Shown: positions 6,364-13,766 of the stretch, piece after piece | Layout: each line of letters starts with the position of its first letter | How positions within the stretch are numbered: position 1 is the first letter of the stretch | NCBI GenBank assembly: GCA_039189975.1 | Contig: JBCCYI010000119.1 | Span: forward strand, 1 to 14,090 | DNA length: 14,090 bases | Direction of reading: 5' to 3' | From: HLUCCA09 sp039189975 | Lineage (GTDB): Bacteria; Pseudomonadota; Alphaproteobacteria; Rhodobacterales; Rhodobacteraceae | Translations under genes and position numbers: made by a program | Notes under the pieces: generated by a model | What the model was told of the DNA's origin: nothing | Seen by the model: the letters and a program-made list of their open reading frames with translations, nothing else | The model's database searches: none

Positions 6364-7428
6364 ATGGCAGTCACACGCGAAAAGATTGTTGAGACCCTCA
6401 AGGAGGTCGCACTGCCGGACGGCACGGACATCGTCTCCGCCGGCATGGTGAGGGCGCTCAATGTCTCTGAGGGAAGTGTCCGCTTTGTGCTGGAGGTCGA
6501 CCCGTCGCTCGCCAACGCGATGATGTCCGTGCGCGACGCCGCCGAGGCTAAGCTCAAGGCGCTCGACAGCGTCACAAACGCCTCCGTCGTGATGACCGCG
6601 CATTCCGCTCCCGCCGCTCCGCCGGATCTCAAGCCGCGTCAGGCCGCCGCGCCGAAAGGGCCACAGCCCATCCCCGGCGTTGACCGGATCATCGCAGTGG
6701 CAAGCGGCAAGGGCGGTGTGGGCAAATCCACAGTCGCCTCCAACCTTGCCACGGCGCTGGCCGCGGAAGGCCGCCGCGTCGGCCTTCTGGACGCCGACGT
6801 CTACGGGCCGTCCCAGCCCCGCATGCTGGGTGTCACAGGGCGTCCCGCCTCACCCGATGGCAAGACGATCCTGCCCTTGCGCAATCACGGTGTCACGCTG
6901 ATGTCCATCGGTCTGATGACGCGCGATGAGGAGGCCGTCGTCTGGCGCGGGCCGATGCTGATGGGCGCGCTGCAGCAGATGCTGAGCCAGGTGCAATGGG
7001 GCGCGCTCGACGTGCTGCTGGTGGACCTGCCTCCCGGGACCGGCGACGTCCAGATGACTCTGGCGCAGAAGGCGCAGGTCACCGGCGCCGTGGTCGTCTC
7101 CACCCCCCAGGACATCGCACTTCTCGACGCGCGCAAGGGGATCGACATGTTTGACAAGCTCGGCACTCCGATCCTCGGGATGATCGAAAACATGTCGACC
7201 CACATCTGCTCCAAATGCGGCCACGAAGAGCATGTCTTCGGCCATGGCGGCGTCCACGCGGAGGCCGACAAGCTCGGTGTGCCGCTCTTGGCGGAGATCC
7301 CGCTCGACATCGAGATCCGGCTGGCCAGCGACGGCGGCGCGCCCATCGTGGTGACCAAGCCGGCCTCGGCCCAGGCCCTGGCCTTCCGCAAGGTGGCGCA
7401 ATCCATGATCGCGGCCGGCACCGCATGA
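6364..7428 (+). CDS. mrp: Mrp/ApbC-type Fe-S cluster carrier ATPase
   Basis: 354 residues, cytoplasmic. Residues 1-80 form the MIP18/DUF59-like domain often found at the N-terminus of bacterial Mrp, followed by a Pro/Ala linker. The P-loop domain starts near 105 with the deviant Walker A GKGGVGKST (115-123). LLDADVYGPSQPRMLG (141-156) and LLVDLPPGTGDVQ (218-230) are the typical switch and Walker B blocks, and C282-S-K-C285 is the metal-binding CxxC that holds a cluster at the dimer interface. Length and motifs are complete. Such proteins carry [4Fe-4S] clusters to target enzymes using ATP. In a locus with an FDH and a poly-ferredoxin that together need many clusters, a local delivery role is plausible. 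It lies directly after the DUF6494 gene and overlaps the next gene by 4 bases. Confidence 0.95.
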   Translation: MAVTREKIVETLKEVALPDGTDIVSAGMVRALNVSEGSVRFVLEVDPSLANAMMSVRDAAEAKLKALDSVTNASVVMTAHSAPAAPPDLKPRQAAAPKGPQPIPGVDRIIAVASGKGGVGKSTVASNLATALAAEGRRVGLLDADVYGPSQPRMLGVTGRPASPDGKTILPLRNHGVTLMSIGLMTRDEEAVVWRGPMLMGALQQMLSQVQWGALDVLLVDLPPGTGDVQMTLAQKAQVTGAVVVSTPQDIALLDARKGIDMFDKLGTPILGMIENMSTHICSKCGHEEHVFGHGGVHAEADKLGVPLLAEIPLDIEIRLASDGGAPIVVTKPASAQALAFRKVAQSMIAAGTA

Positions 7429-8162
7429 CGCTGGACGAGGCGCCTACCTTTCCGCCCCTGTTGCAGGGGATGGCCGCGCCTGCCGCGCAGGATCCGTTCG
7501 AGGCCGCACGGGCCCAGGCCGCGCTCGGGTGCGATGCCGGTCTGATCGTACACGCGATCCGCGAGGGCACGCTGCACGCCGCCATCGTCTTTGCCCCGGA
7601 AATGCCCCTGCGCCAGGCCACCACAGCCTTTGTGATCTGCGGCATCGGCTTTCAGAATGCGCTGGGGGCCCTTGCCCCTCCCGAGGTCGGCGTGCATCTG
7701 CAATGGGACGGCGGGCTGCGCGTCAACGGTGCCGCGTGCGGGCGCCTGCGCCTCTCGGCCTCGACGCGCGACCCTGACGCGGAACCGGATTGGATCGTGG
7801 TCGGATTGGACGTGCCGCTGCGCCCAAAAGCAGGGACCAACCCCGGCGACGACCCAAACCACACGTGGCTGTCTGAGGAAGGCTGCGTCGACGTCCCCCC
7901 CACGACCCTCCTGGAGGCCTGGGCGCGCCACACCCTGCTGTGGGTCAATCGCTGGCTCGACGAAGGCGCCCGGCCCGTCCATACGGAATGGCGTGCCCTC
8001 GCGCACGGGATCGGCGCGCCCATCGACATCGCGCTGGAAGGAACACGGCACCACGGCACATTCATGGGCGTCGACGAAGACTTCGGATTGCTCCTGCGCG
8101 ATGGCGACACGACGCGTGTCCTCCCCCTCAGCCTGCTCGTCGACCAGGAGAACGACACATGA
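7425..8162 (+). CDS. Biotin/lipoate protein ligase-fold protein with C-terminal DUF4444, apparently non-catalytic
   Basis: 245 residues starting at the ATG inside ATGA at the end of mrp. The order of segments follows the BPL/LplA/LipB fold: an N-terminal part with FEAARAQAALGCDAG, then IVFAPEMPLRQ, then HLQWDGGLRVNGAACGRLRL at about 91-110. The last segment sits where real ligases have the KWPND block followed by a Gly-Lys site. Here the Lys is Gln93, the PND is DGG, no catalytic Lys follows, and no GRGRRG adenylate loop can be found. The C-terminal about 35 residues (GTFMGVDEDFGLLLRDGD near 211-228) match DUF4444. Related proteins are named biotin/lipoate ligase family in databases, but activity here is doubtful. 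It shares 4-base overlaps with both neighbours, so it is made in step with Mrp and the DUF6505 protein. A cofactor- or protein-binding scaffold role is a guess. Confidence 0.82.
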   Translation: MTLDEAPTFPPLLQGMAAPAAQDPFEAARAQAALGCDAGLIVHAIREGTLHAAIVFAPEMPLRQATTAFVICGIGFQNALGALAPPEVGVHLQWDGGLRVNGAACGRLRLSASTRDPDAEPDWIVVGLDVPLRPKAGTNPGDDPNHTWLSEEGCVDVPPTTLLEAWARHTLLWVNRWLDEGARPVHTEWRALAHGIGAPIDIALEGTRHHGTFMGVDEDFGLLLRDGDTTRVLPLSLLVDQENDT

Positions 8163-8662
8163 CGGCACAGACAAAGCTGGCCCGGGCCATCCACCTCGAC
8201 GAGAGCGACAGAAATGTGTTCTTCAGCCCGGCCCGCACCGGAGAATGGGCTATAGCCGGCGGGTTCGAGTTTTCCGACTGGACCGGGCCGGAGCTGACAG
8301 GCAAAGCCCGCCAAGCGTTCTCCAACGGCTGGCTGGGGCTTGAAACCTTCGGACGCGTCACCTTCGTCGCCGTGACCCGCATCGAAGCGCAAGAGCTTGC
8401 CGCCTTGGAGACAGCGCTCGCCCGGCACTTCGTGGACATCTACGGCGCCCCGTCGCTAGAGGCCGCACGCGGTGTCGCGGCCGAAGAGCTGAGACACATG
8501 GTCGAGCTCTGCGAGGAGCACGACCCCAACACGCTCCTTGCGATCCACCGCGACCTGACAGAGGCCGGCGTGCGCGAGCAATACCGTGCCATCAAGGGCG
8601 ACGCCGCCGACCTGATGCAATTCGCCGTCCATGTCAGCGACGACGAGAGCAAGTCGTGTTGA
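8159..8662 (+). CDS. DUF6505 family protein
   Basis: 167 residues, soluble, no signal. The opening KLARAIHLDESDRNVFFSPA, then GEWAIAGGFEFSDW and GKARQAFSNGWLGLETFGR, resembles the DUF6505 family as I remember it. The second half is helical and acidic (AAEELRHMVELCEEHDPNTL), ending in a short tail DDESKSC with a C-terminal Cys. No catalytic motif is recognised. It is the last gene of the rightward operon; start overlaps the ligase-fold gene by 4 bases. Relatives sit next to the same ligase-fold gene in other FDH-bearing alphaproteobacteria, to my recollection. The role is unknown; association with FDH maturation is by neighbourhood only. Confidence 0.75.
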   Translation: MTAQTKLARAIHLDESDRNVFFSPARTGEWAIAGGFEFSDWTGPELTGKARQAFSNGWLGLETFGRVTFVAVTRIEAQELAALETALARHFVDIYGAPSLEAARGVAAEELRHMVELCEEHDPNTLLAIHRDLTEAGVREQYRAIKGDAADLMQFAVHVSDDESKSC

Positions 8663-8876
8663 AAGGGATCCCGTTTGCGCTCCCCGTCCGCTTCGCCTCG
8701 AACGCAAAAACCGAAACGCAGTTGATCCGATGAGACAAGACGCGCTCTAAATCTCTCCCCCAACACCCCCCCTCTCAAACGACCCGCGCGGAGCCCCTGC
8801 CCGCCTCACACAAGGCACAGAGCAAACGCCCCTCGCCGACCGCAAGCACCATCGCACAATTCCGGGTATCCCATCC

Positions 8877-8955
8877 GCTTCATTGTGCCCCAAATATCCC
8901 GGGGGAGCGGTAAAGCCGCGGGGGCAGCGCCCCCTCCCTTACTCTCCAAGAGTTG
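8877..8955 (-). repeat. G/C-rich palindromic intergenic element, likely Rhodobacteraceae interspersed repeat
   Basis: GGGGGC (8920-8925), AGC, GCCCCC (8929-8934) makes a perfect 6-bp stem, and GCGG (8907-8910) with CCGC (8916-8919) a second one beside it. On the minus strand these are followed by CTCCCCCGGGATATTTGGGG and an AATGAAG-like tail. This arrangement resembles an element I remember as frequent between genes in Rhodobacter and Roseobacter relatives. It lies about 120 bases past the tupA stop and may terminate that operon, although no T-run follows. Repeat status cannot be proven from one copy. Confidence 0.5.
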
Positions 8956-9016
8956 TAGAGCTGCACCGCCAAACACATCCCTAAAGACACGGACTGCTTC
9001 CACAGCAGCGTGCCCT

Positions 9017-9049
9017 GCGCGCTCTAAGCACTTTCGTCTCAGGGCGCGC
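9017..9049. terminator. Possible stem-loop terminator just after tupA
   Basis: GCGCGCTCT at 9017-9025 pairs with AGGGCGCGC at 9041-9049, a 9-bp stem including one G-T pair with a 15-base loop, starting 8 bases beyond the tupA stop. No T-run follows on either strand, so intrinsic termination would be inefficient; it could instead protect the 3' end of the mRNA. Confidence 0.3.
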
Positions 9050-9057
9050 ACCAAGCG

Positions 9058-9867
9058 TCAGCGCTTTTCCGCGTTGAAGGTGAAGAGCTGCTCGCCGTTC
9101 AGCCGGTAGCCGTCTATGAGCCCCCGTGCGCGGGCACCGACCAGCCACGTCTCCAGCGCCGCAGCCCGGTCGGCCGCCACATGGGCATGGCGCGCAGGGT
9201 TTACGGGCAGGTAGGCATATTGGTTGAAGAGCTCTGGATCTCCCTCGAACAGCAACGCCAGATCGCCTGGATTGCCAAAGTTCAGCCAGCTCGCCCGGTC
9301 TGCGAGAACATATCCGTTGAGCCCGCTCGCGGTGTTGAGCGTCGCCCCCATGCCGGAGCCCGCCTCCTTGTACCAGCCCGGATCGAGCGTTGCTGCATCG
9401 CGCCCCGCACTCTCCCAAAGCGCGCGTTCCTTCTTATGCGTACCGCTGTCGTCCCCCCGGCTGACAAAGACGGCCTCCGTGTCCGCGATCCGCGTCAGCG
9501 CCGCGGTGGCCGCTTTCGCAGTCGCGATGCCCGCCGGGTCCTCCGAGGGACCGATCAGGATGAAATCGTTGTACATGATCTCCGTCCGGTGGGTCCCATA
9601 GCCAGCCTCCACGAACGCCTCTTCCGCCGCCCGAGAATGCACCAGAATCGCATCGACATCCCCGGCCTCTCCGAGCCGAATGGCCTGTCCTGTCCCGACG
9701 ATCAGGAGCTCAACGGTAAGGCCAATGTCCTCTTCGATGGCCGGCAGCAGGACGTCTGACAGCCCGGAATTGTGAAACGACGTGGTCACGGCGATGCGCA
9801 GGCGATCCGCGTGGCCGGCAGCCGCACCCAGTAACAGCATCCCGACCGCGCAAAGAAGACGCTTCAT
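9058..9867 (-). CDS. tupA: Tungstate ABC transporter, periplasmic substrate-binding protein
   Basis: 269 residues. Signal peptide MKRLLCAVGMLLLGAAAGHA with cleavage after residue 20. The mature protein shows the TupA pattern: VTTSFHNSGL at 27-36 (oxyanion-binding TTTS region), GTGQAIRLGEAGDVDAILVH (58-77), MYNDFILIGP (98-107), SRGDDSGTHKKE (136-147) with the Arg of the RGD-like motif, and GSGMGATLNTASGLNGY from about 170. This separates it from ModA and WtpA. TupA proteins bind tungstate with very high affinity and select against molybdate. The first Thr of the usual TTTS is Val27 here. The start overlaps the tupC stop by 4 bases. It is the last gene of its operon, with order B-C-A rather than the usual A-B-C. 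Confidence 0.93.
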   Translation of the reverse strand: MKRLLCAVGMLLLGAAAGHADRLRIAVTTSFHNSGLSDVLLPAIEEDIGLTVELLIVGTGQAIRLGEAGDVDAILVHSRAAEEAFVEAGYGTHRTEIMYNDFILIGPSEDPAGIATAKAATAALTRIADTEAVFVSRGDDSGTHKKERALWESAGRDAATLDPGWYKEAGSGMGATLNTASGLNGYVLADRASWLNFGNPGDLALLFEGDPELFNQYAYLPVNPARHAHVAADRAAALETWLVGARARGLIDGYRLNGEQLFTFNAEKR

Positions 9868-10598
9868 TCGACGATCTCTCCCTTGATGAAAGCGCCAGCG
9901 ACCGCATTTTCCGGTCCGGCAAAGAAGCTCTGGGCCGGGCCCGTTTCCGTCACCAGACCATTGTGAACAAAGAGAACATCGTCAGCAAGCCGTTCGGCCT
10001 GACCCATGTTGTGGGTCGACATCACCAGCCGGGTTCCGGCGGATCGGGCATCGCCAAGGATCTCCTCGATCTCGCGCGTTGATCGGCCATCGAGGCTCGC
10101 GCAGGGCTCGTCCAGGAACACAATGTCGGGCTTGCGGATGAGCGCACGGCCGAGCGCCAGCTTTTGCCGCTCGCCGCCGCTGAGCACCTCTGCGGGCCGT
10201 TGCGCCGCGTCGCCGAGCCCGACGCGCTCCAGCCAGAGAGCGGCCTCTGTCCGCGCGGCCTTGCGCACCATCCCATGGACCAAAAGAGGGTAGGCCATGT
10301 TCTCCAGCACCGTCCGGCGCAGCAGAACAGGCCGCTGAAAGACGAACGCCTGACGGCGGCGCGCCTCCGCCTCCGGGGCGCCCCAGGTCACGGCTCCTTC
10401 GCTAATCCGCTCCAGCCCGTGCATCGCGCGCAGCAGCGTCGTCTTGCCCGCGCCGTTGGGGCCGATGACGATCGTGCAGCCGGTGGCGCCGAGCTCCAGG
10501 TCGATCGGCCCGATAAGCCGCTTGCCTCGGCGCGTGATCGTCACCCCGTCGAGCCGCAGGGGAAAGAGAGACGCCGCTGATGCAACTGCCGCTACCAT
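9864..10598 (-). CDS. tupC: Tungstate ABC transporter, ATP-binding protein
   Basis: 244 residues, cytoplasmic ATPase of the tungstate importer. All ABC motifs are present: Walker A IGPNGAGKTT (45-54), Q-loop Q88 in AFVFQRPVLL, signature LSGGERQK (139-146), Walker B IVFLDEP (159-165) and H196 in STHNMGQ. The frame stays open far upstream into tupB and moeA, so the start must be chosen: ATG ending at 10598 overlaps the tupB stop by 7 bases (ATGGTAG) and leaves a normal-length protein. An N-terminal stretch of about 12 residues precedes the first strand (FPLRLDGVTI). It fits TupC rather than ModC because a C-terminal molybdate-binding (MOP) domain is absent and the neighbours are TupA and TupB. 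Confidence 0.92.
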   Translation of the reverse strand: MVAAVASAASLFPLRLDGVTITRRGKRLIGPIDLELGATGCTIVIGPNGAGKTTLLRAMHGLERISEGAVTWGAPEAEARRRQAFVFQRPVLLRRTVLENMAYPLLVHGMVRKAARTEAALWLERVGLGDAAQRPAEVLSGGERQKLALGRALIRKPDIVFLDEPCASLDGRSTREIEEILGDARSAGTRLVMSTHNMGQAERLADDVLFVHNGLVTETGPAQSFFAGPENAVAGAFIKGEIVE

Positions 10599-11296
10599 CG
10601 CCCCGAGACCTCCGTGCGCGACAGCACGTGAACAAGCCAGTTCACCGCCAGCGCAAGCGTGATCAGCACGAAACCAAGGCCGAGGGCGAGGGCAAAGTTC
10701 CCCTTGCCCGTCTCCAAGGCGATGGCCGTCGTCAGCACGCGTGTCGAATGGTCGATGTTCCCGCCGACAATCATGATCGCGCCCACCTCGCCAATCCCTC
10801 GACCAAAGCCCGCAAGCATCGCCGTCAGCAGGGTCCGCCGTGCATCCCAGAGCAACGTTCGGATGCGCTGCGGACGCGTGGTGTTCATCGAGATGAGCAT
10901 GTCGTGATAATCGGCCCAAAGCTCTCGCAACGCCTGGTGCGAGATCGATGCGATGAGCGGCGTCAGGATGATGACTTGCGCAATGATCATCGCCGTCGGC
11001 GTAAAGAGCAGCCCGAGCACGCCGAGCGGCCCGGACCGCGACAAGAGCAGATACACAACAAGGCCCACCACCACCGGCGGCAGGCCCATCAGCGCGTTCA
11101 TCAGCGCGATCACCGCGCGACGGCGGCGAAACCGTGTGACCGAGAGCCAGCCCCCCAGCGGCAGCCCGATGGCCGAGGAGATCAGCACCGCCGTCACCGT
11201 CACCTGCAGCGAGCGCAAAGAGATCTCGATCAGATCCGGATCGAGGGTGACGATGAGGCGGAGGCCTTCCCAGAGGCCTTGCAGGATCTCGTTCAT
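10592..11296 (-). CDS. tupB: Tungstate ABC transporter, permease
   Basis: 234 residues, inner-membrane permease. Hydrophobic segments fall at about 31-53, 61-85, 91-116, 158-178 and 200-224. The cytoplasmic coupling (EAA-type) region includes LLWDARRTLLTAMLAGFGRG and continues with the GIGEVGAIMIVGGNI segment typical of TupB. The substrate-path loop near NALMGLPPVVVGLVVYLLLS is also family-like. The start codon is separated from the moeA stop by 15 bases; this gap is nearly all a 12-base palindrome, GCAGGGTCCTGC (11298-11309), covering the place where a ribosome-binding site should be, so translation is probably coupled to moeA. First of the three tup genes in transcription order. Confidence 0.93.
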   Translation of the reverse strand: MNEILQGLWEGLRLIVTLDPDLIEISLRSLQVTVTAVLISSAIGLPLGGWLSVTRFRRRRAVIALMNALMGLPPVVVGLVVYLLLSRSGPLGVLGLLFTPTAMIIAQVIILTPLIASISHQALRELWADYHDMLISMNTTRPQRIRTLLWDARRTLLTAMLAGFGRGIGEVGAIMIVGGNIDHSTRVLTTAIALETGKGNFALALGLGFVLITLALAVNWLVHVLSRTEVSGRW

Positions 11297-11311
11297 CGCA
11301 GGGTCCTGCGC

Positions 11312-12580
11312 TCAGTCGAAGCTGGCATAGGGCAGAAAGCGCACCTGGTCGCCGGGGCGGATCTCGCGCGGTGACGCGTCGAGCTCCACGAGCCCCTCGG
11401 CCCAGCTCAGCCCGCTGACGCGTCCCGATCCCTCCGAGGGGAAGACCTCGACCTCTCCCTCCGCGGTCATCCGTGCCCGAAGGTACTCCGCTCGGCCCGG
11501 CTTCTTGCGCTTGGAAAAGGCGGCCGGAACCATAAAGCCCTGCGGCGTCGGCCAATCCCCGCCCGCGAGCCTGCGCAGCGCGGGATGGGCAAAGAGCAGC
11601 GTACACACAAGCGCCGCGACCGGGTTGCCCGGCAAACCGATGAGGGGCACGCCCTGCCAAAGGCCCAGCGCCAGCGGGCGGCCCGGCTTGATCGCGATGC
11701 GCCAGGTGTCGATCTGCCCCTCGTCGCCGAGGAGAGCGGAGACATGGTCTTCGTCCCCGGTCGAGACCCCGCCGGAGCTCAGGATCGCGTCGACCCGCCC
11801 CACAGCGTCGTTCAGAATGCGGCGCAGCCCGTCCCGCGTGTCGGGGGCCGCGCCAAGATCGACGGGGCTGTAGCCCCAAGCGGCGAGCTGTGCCAGCAGC
11901 ATGGGCCGGTTCGCATCATAGATCTTGCCGCGCCCCATCCGCTCGGGCGGAACGTCCCCGGGCGCGATCACCTCGTCCCCGTTGGACAGTACCCCGACGC
12001 GGAGACGCTGACGCACGGACACCTCCGCAATCCCGCCAGATGCAAGAAGCGCGATGTCGGCGGGCGTCAGCCGACGCCCCTCGGCCAGGAGCGTCTGGCC
12101 GACCGTGACATCCTCACCCGCCTTGCGCGCATTTGCGCCCGCCTTGAGAGGCCCGTGAAACGAGATTGTGTCGCCGTCGATGGCCACGTCTTCCTGAAGC
12201 ACGACCGTGTCGACGCCCGGCGGAAGGATCGCTCCGGTCAGGATGCGGACGGCATGTCCCGGGGCGACGGCCCCCTCCAGCGGCTGTCCGGCGGCAGACC
12301 GCCCCGCCGCAAGCGGCAGCGACACAAGGCCGTCCGGCACAGGCCCAGCAAAGGCGTAGCCGTCCACGGCAGAGTTGTCGGCGGGCGGGTTTGCGCGCAG
12401 CGCTGCCACATCGCCCGCCAGAATGCGCCCCGCGAGGTCGGGGCCAAGCGGCCTGGTTTCCGTCGCTGTCACGGGCGTCAGACGCGCGCGCAAGCGGTCG
12501 AGCGCCGTCTCCATCGGCACCCAGTCGACGCCCGGCGGAAGGGCAAAACAATCGTTGCGCAGGGGCGGAGCGATGCTCAT
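11312..12580 (-). CDS. moeA: Molybdopterin molybdenumtransferase MoeA
   Basis: 422 residues, near the normal length. MoeA inserts the metal oxyanion into adenylated molybdopterin in the cytoplasm. Visible blocks: NPPADNSAVDGYAF (64-77), VRILTGAILPPGVDTVVLQED (111-131 region), LSNGDEV (198-204), IYDANRPML (220-228), LSSGGVSTGDEDHV (267-280), KPGRPLALG (298-306) and GLPGNPVAALV (315-325), followed by the C-terminal beta domain. Start overlaps the mobB stop by 4 bases. Because tupB follows after only 15 bases, this copy may be specialised for tungstate insertion; whether a second moeA exists elsewhere in the genome cannot be seen here. Confidence 0.95.
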   Translation of the reverse strand: MSIAPPLRNDCFALPPGVDWVPMETALDRLRARLTPVTATETRPLGPDLAGRILAGDVAALRANPPADNSAVDGYAFAGPVPDGLVSLPLAAGRSAAGQPLEGAVAPGHAVRILTGAILPPGVDTVVLQEDVAIDGDTISFHGPLKAGANARKAGEDVTVGQTLLAEGRRLTPADIALLASGGIAEVSVRQRLRVGVLSNGDEVIAPGDVPPERMGRGKIYDANRPMLLAQLAAWGYSPVDLGAAPDTRDGLRRILNDAVGRVDAILSSGGVSTGDEDHVSALLGDEGQIDTWRIAIKPGRPLALGLWQGVPLIGLPGNPVAALVCTLLFAHPALRRLAGGDWPTPQGFMVPAAFSKRKKPGRAEYLRARMTAEGEVEVFPSEGSGRVSGLSWAEGLVELDASPREIRPGDQVRFLPYASFD

Positions 12581-13104
12581 GCCGCAACCTCGCCCAGCAC
12601 CGCGTCCGCAATGGCCGACGTGTCGTCGAGGTCGAGGACAGGGCCGCGCGGCCAGGCGGCGCGCACCGTTTCGGGGTCGTTGGTGGCGACCGCGCGGATC
12701 GTGGGATCGGTCAGCGCGAGGAGCGGCTGGCCGGTCTCGCGCCGATGCGCCTCGATCTTCGCGTGCCCCTCTCGCTTGAAGCCCTCGACCAGCACCAGAT
12801 CCACCTCCGACAGGCGCGGCATCAGCTCCGCAAGCCCCGGCTCCGGCGCGCCGCGCAGCTCGGCCATCAGTGCCCAGCGCCCGGCCGACGACAGCAGGAC
12901 CTCCTGCGCGCCCGCCGCGCGATGCCGGTAGCTGTCGGTCCCTGGCTGATCCACATCGACGCCGTGATGGGCGTGTTTGATCGTCGACACACGCACCCCA
13001 CGCGCCGTGATCTCGGCCACCAATCGCTCCACAAGGCCCGTTTTACCCGAATTCTTCCACCCCACAACGCCGCAGACACGCGGCGGACCCTTTGTCGAAG
13101 TCAT
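12577..13104 (-). CDS. mobB: Molybdopterin-guanine dinucleotide biosynthesis adaptor MobB
   Basis: 175 residues. P-loop GWKNSGKT at 15-22 and the MobB block TIKHAHHGVDVDQPGTDSYR (41-60) are clear, with DLVLVEGFKREGHAKIE (around residues 102-118) as the Walker B-like region. MobB binds GTP and assists MobA but is not essential for cofactor synthesis in E. coli. It overlaps mobA upstream and moeA downstream by 4 bases each, so the three are co-translated. Confidence 0.93.
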   Translation of the reverse strand: MTSTKGPPRVCGVVGWKNSGKTGLVERLVAEITARGVRVSTIKHAHHGVDVDQPGTDSYRHRAAGAQEVLLSSAGRWALMAELRGAPEPGLAELMPRLSEVDLVLVEGFKREGHAKIEAHRRETGQPLLALTDPTIRAVATNDPETVRAAWPRGPVLDLDDTSAIADAVLGEVAA

Positions 13105-13766
13105 GCCGCCACCTCGCGCGCCAGCACATCCGCCTGCTTTAGGTCCGCAGGGGTATTGACGTTGAAGAACGGATCAACCTCGCCCGCAGTCTCAAAGAGC
13201 GCCTCGGCCCCGCCATGCTTCTCCGTCCAGATCACGACCTTGCGCATCCCGCCGCTCAGCGCCTCGCGCAGGTCGTCGCGCAAGCGCACAGGCCAGAGGC
13301 CGAAGGTCGGATGCCGGACCTGGCCACGCTTCGGATCCGGCGTCGCCGCCAACACGATCGGGGCGCCCGTGACCTGCGCCGTCTCAGCCAGCCGGGCGAC
13401 GAGGTCGCAGGGATAGAACGGCGTGTCAGCCGCAGCGGTGACGATCTGCTCTGCGCCGAGGCCCGCCGCCCAGTCAAGCCCCGCAAGCACGCCTGCGAGC
13501 GGCCCCGGGTGCTCGGCAATGCTATCGGGCAACACCGGCAGGCCGAGATCTTCGAAGCGCGCGGCATCGCCATTGGCATTGAGCGCCATCGGCCCGACTT
13601 GTGGCCGCAGCCGCCCGATCACGCGCTCGATCAACGGCACACCCGCGATCGGGAGCCGGCCCTTATCGCCCCCGCCCATGCGCTGCGCCCGGCCCCCGGC
13701 GAGGATCACGCCCGGCAGAGCCCCCGCGCCGCCCGCGGCAAGCTGCCCCCACGACGCATCAGACAC
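13101..13766 (-). CDS. mobA: Molybdenum cofactor guanylyltransferase MobA
   Basis: 221 residues. MobA joins GMP from GTP to the metal-pterin to give the bis-MGD cofactor that FDH needs. The nucleotide-binding motif LAGGRAQRMGGGDKG lies at 22-36 with catalytic-type Lys35, then GPLAGVLAGL (88-97) and AAADTPFYP (111-119) with the Mg-binding Asp114, and the C-terminal FFNVNTPADL. The annotated ATG overlaps the fdhD end by 8 bases; the first 17 residues precede the conserved core and the true start could be slightly later. The usual WPL-type loop reads FGLWPVRL. Confidence 0.93.
   Translation of the reverse strand: MSDASWGQLAAGGAGALPGVILAGGRAQRMGGGDKGRLPIAGVPLIERVIGRLRPQVGPMALNANGDAARFEDLGLPVLPDSIAEHPGPLAGVLAGLDWAAGLGAEQIVTAAADTPFYPCDLVARLAETAQVTGAPIVLAATPDPKRGQVRHPTFGLWPVRLRDDLREALSGGMRKVVIWTEKHGGAEALFETAGEVDPFFNVNTPADLKQADVLAREVAA

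Larger units (their letters stand above)
8663..9057. other. Non-coding convergent intergenic region
   Basis: 395 bases between the stop of the DUF6505 gene and the stop of tupA, which converge. No reading frame here has a ribosome-binding site or recognisable protein. The left part has a weak inverted repeat TTTGCG (8674-8679) with CGCAAA (8703-8708), which could end the rightward transcript. The middle holds a strong G/C palindrome and the right end a 9-bp hairpin, listed separately. Base composition drops below the surrounding genes in the right part. It most likely serves as bidirectional transcription termination. Confidence 0.7.

Noticed and set aside
10599..11879. A 5' extension of the tupC frame by over 400 codons into tupB and moeA
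   Set aside because: The ABC ATPase is complete from the ATG at 10598; the upstream part has no recognisable domain and duplicates coding space of tupB and moeA.
11585..13416. Two long plus-strand open frames opposite moeA, mobB and mobA
   Set aside because: They lie antisense to genes with complete motifs, have low-complexity basic translations and no ribosome-binding sites.
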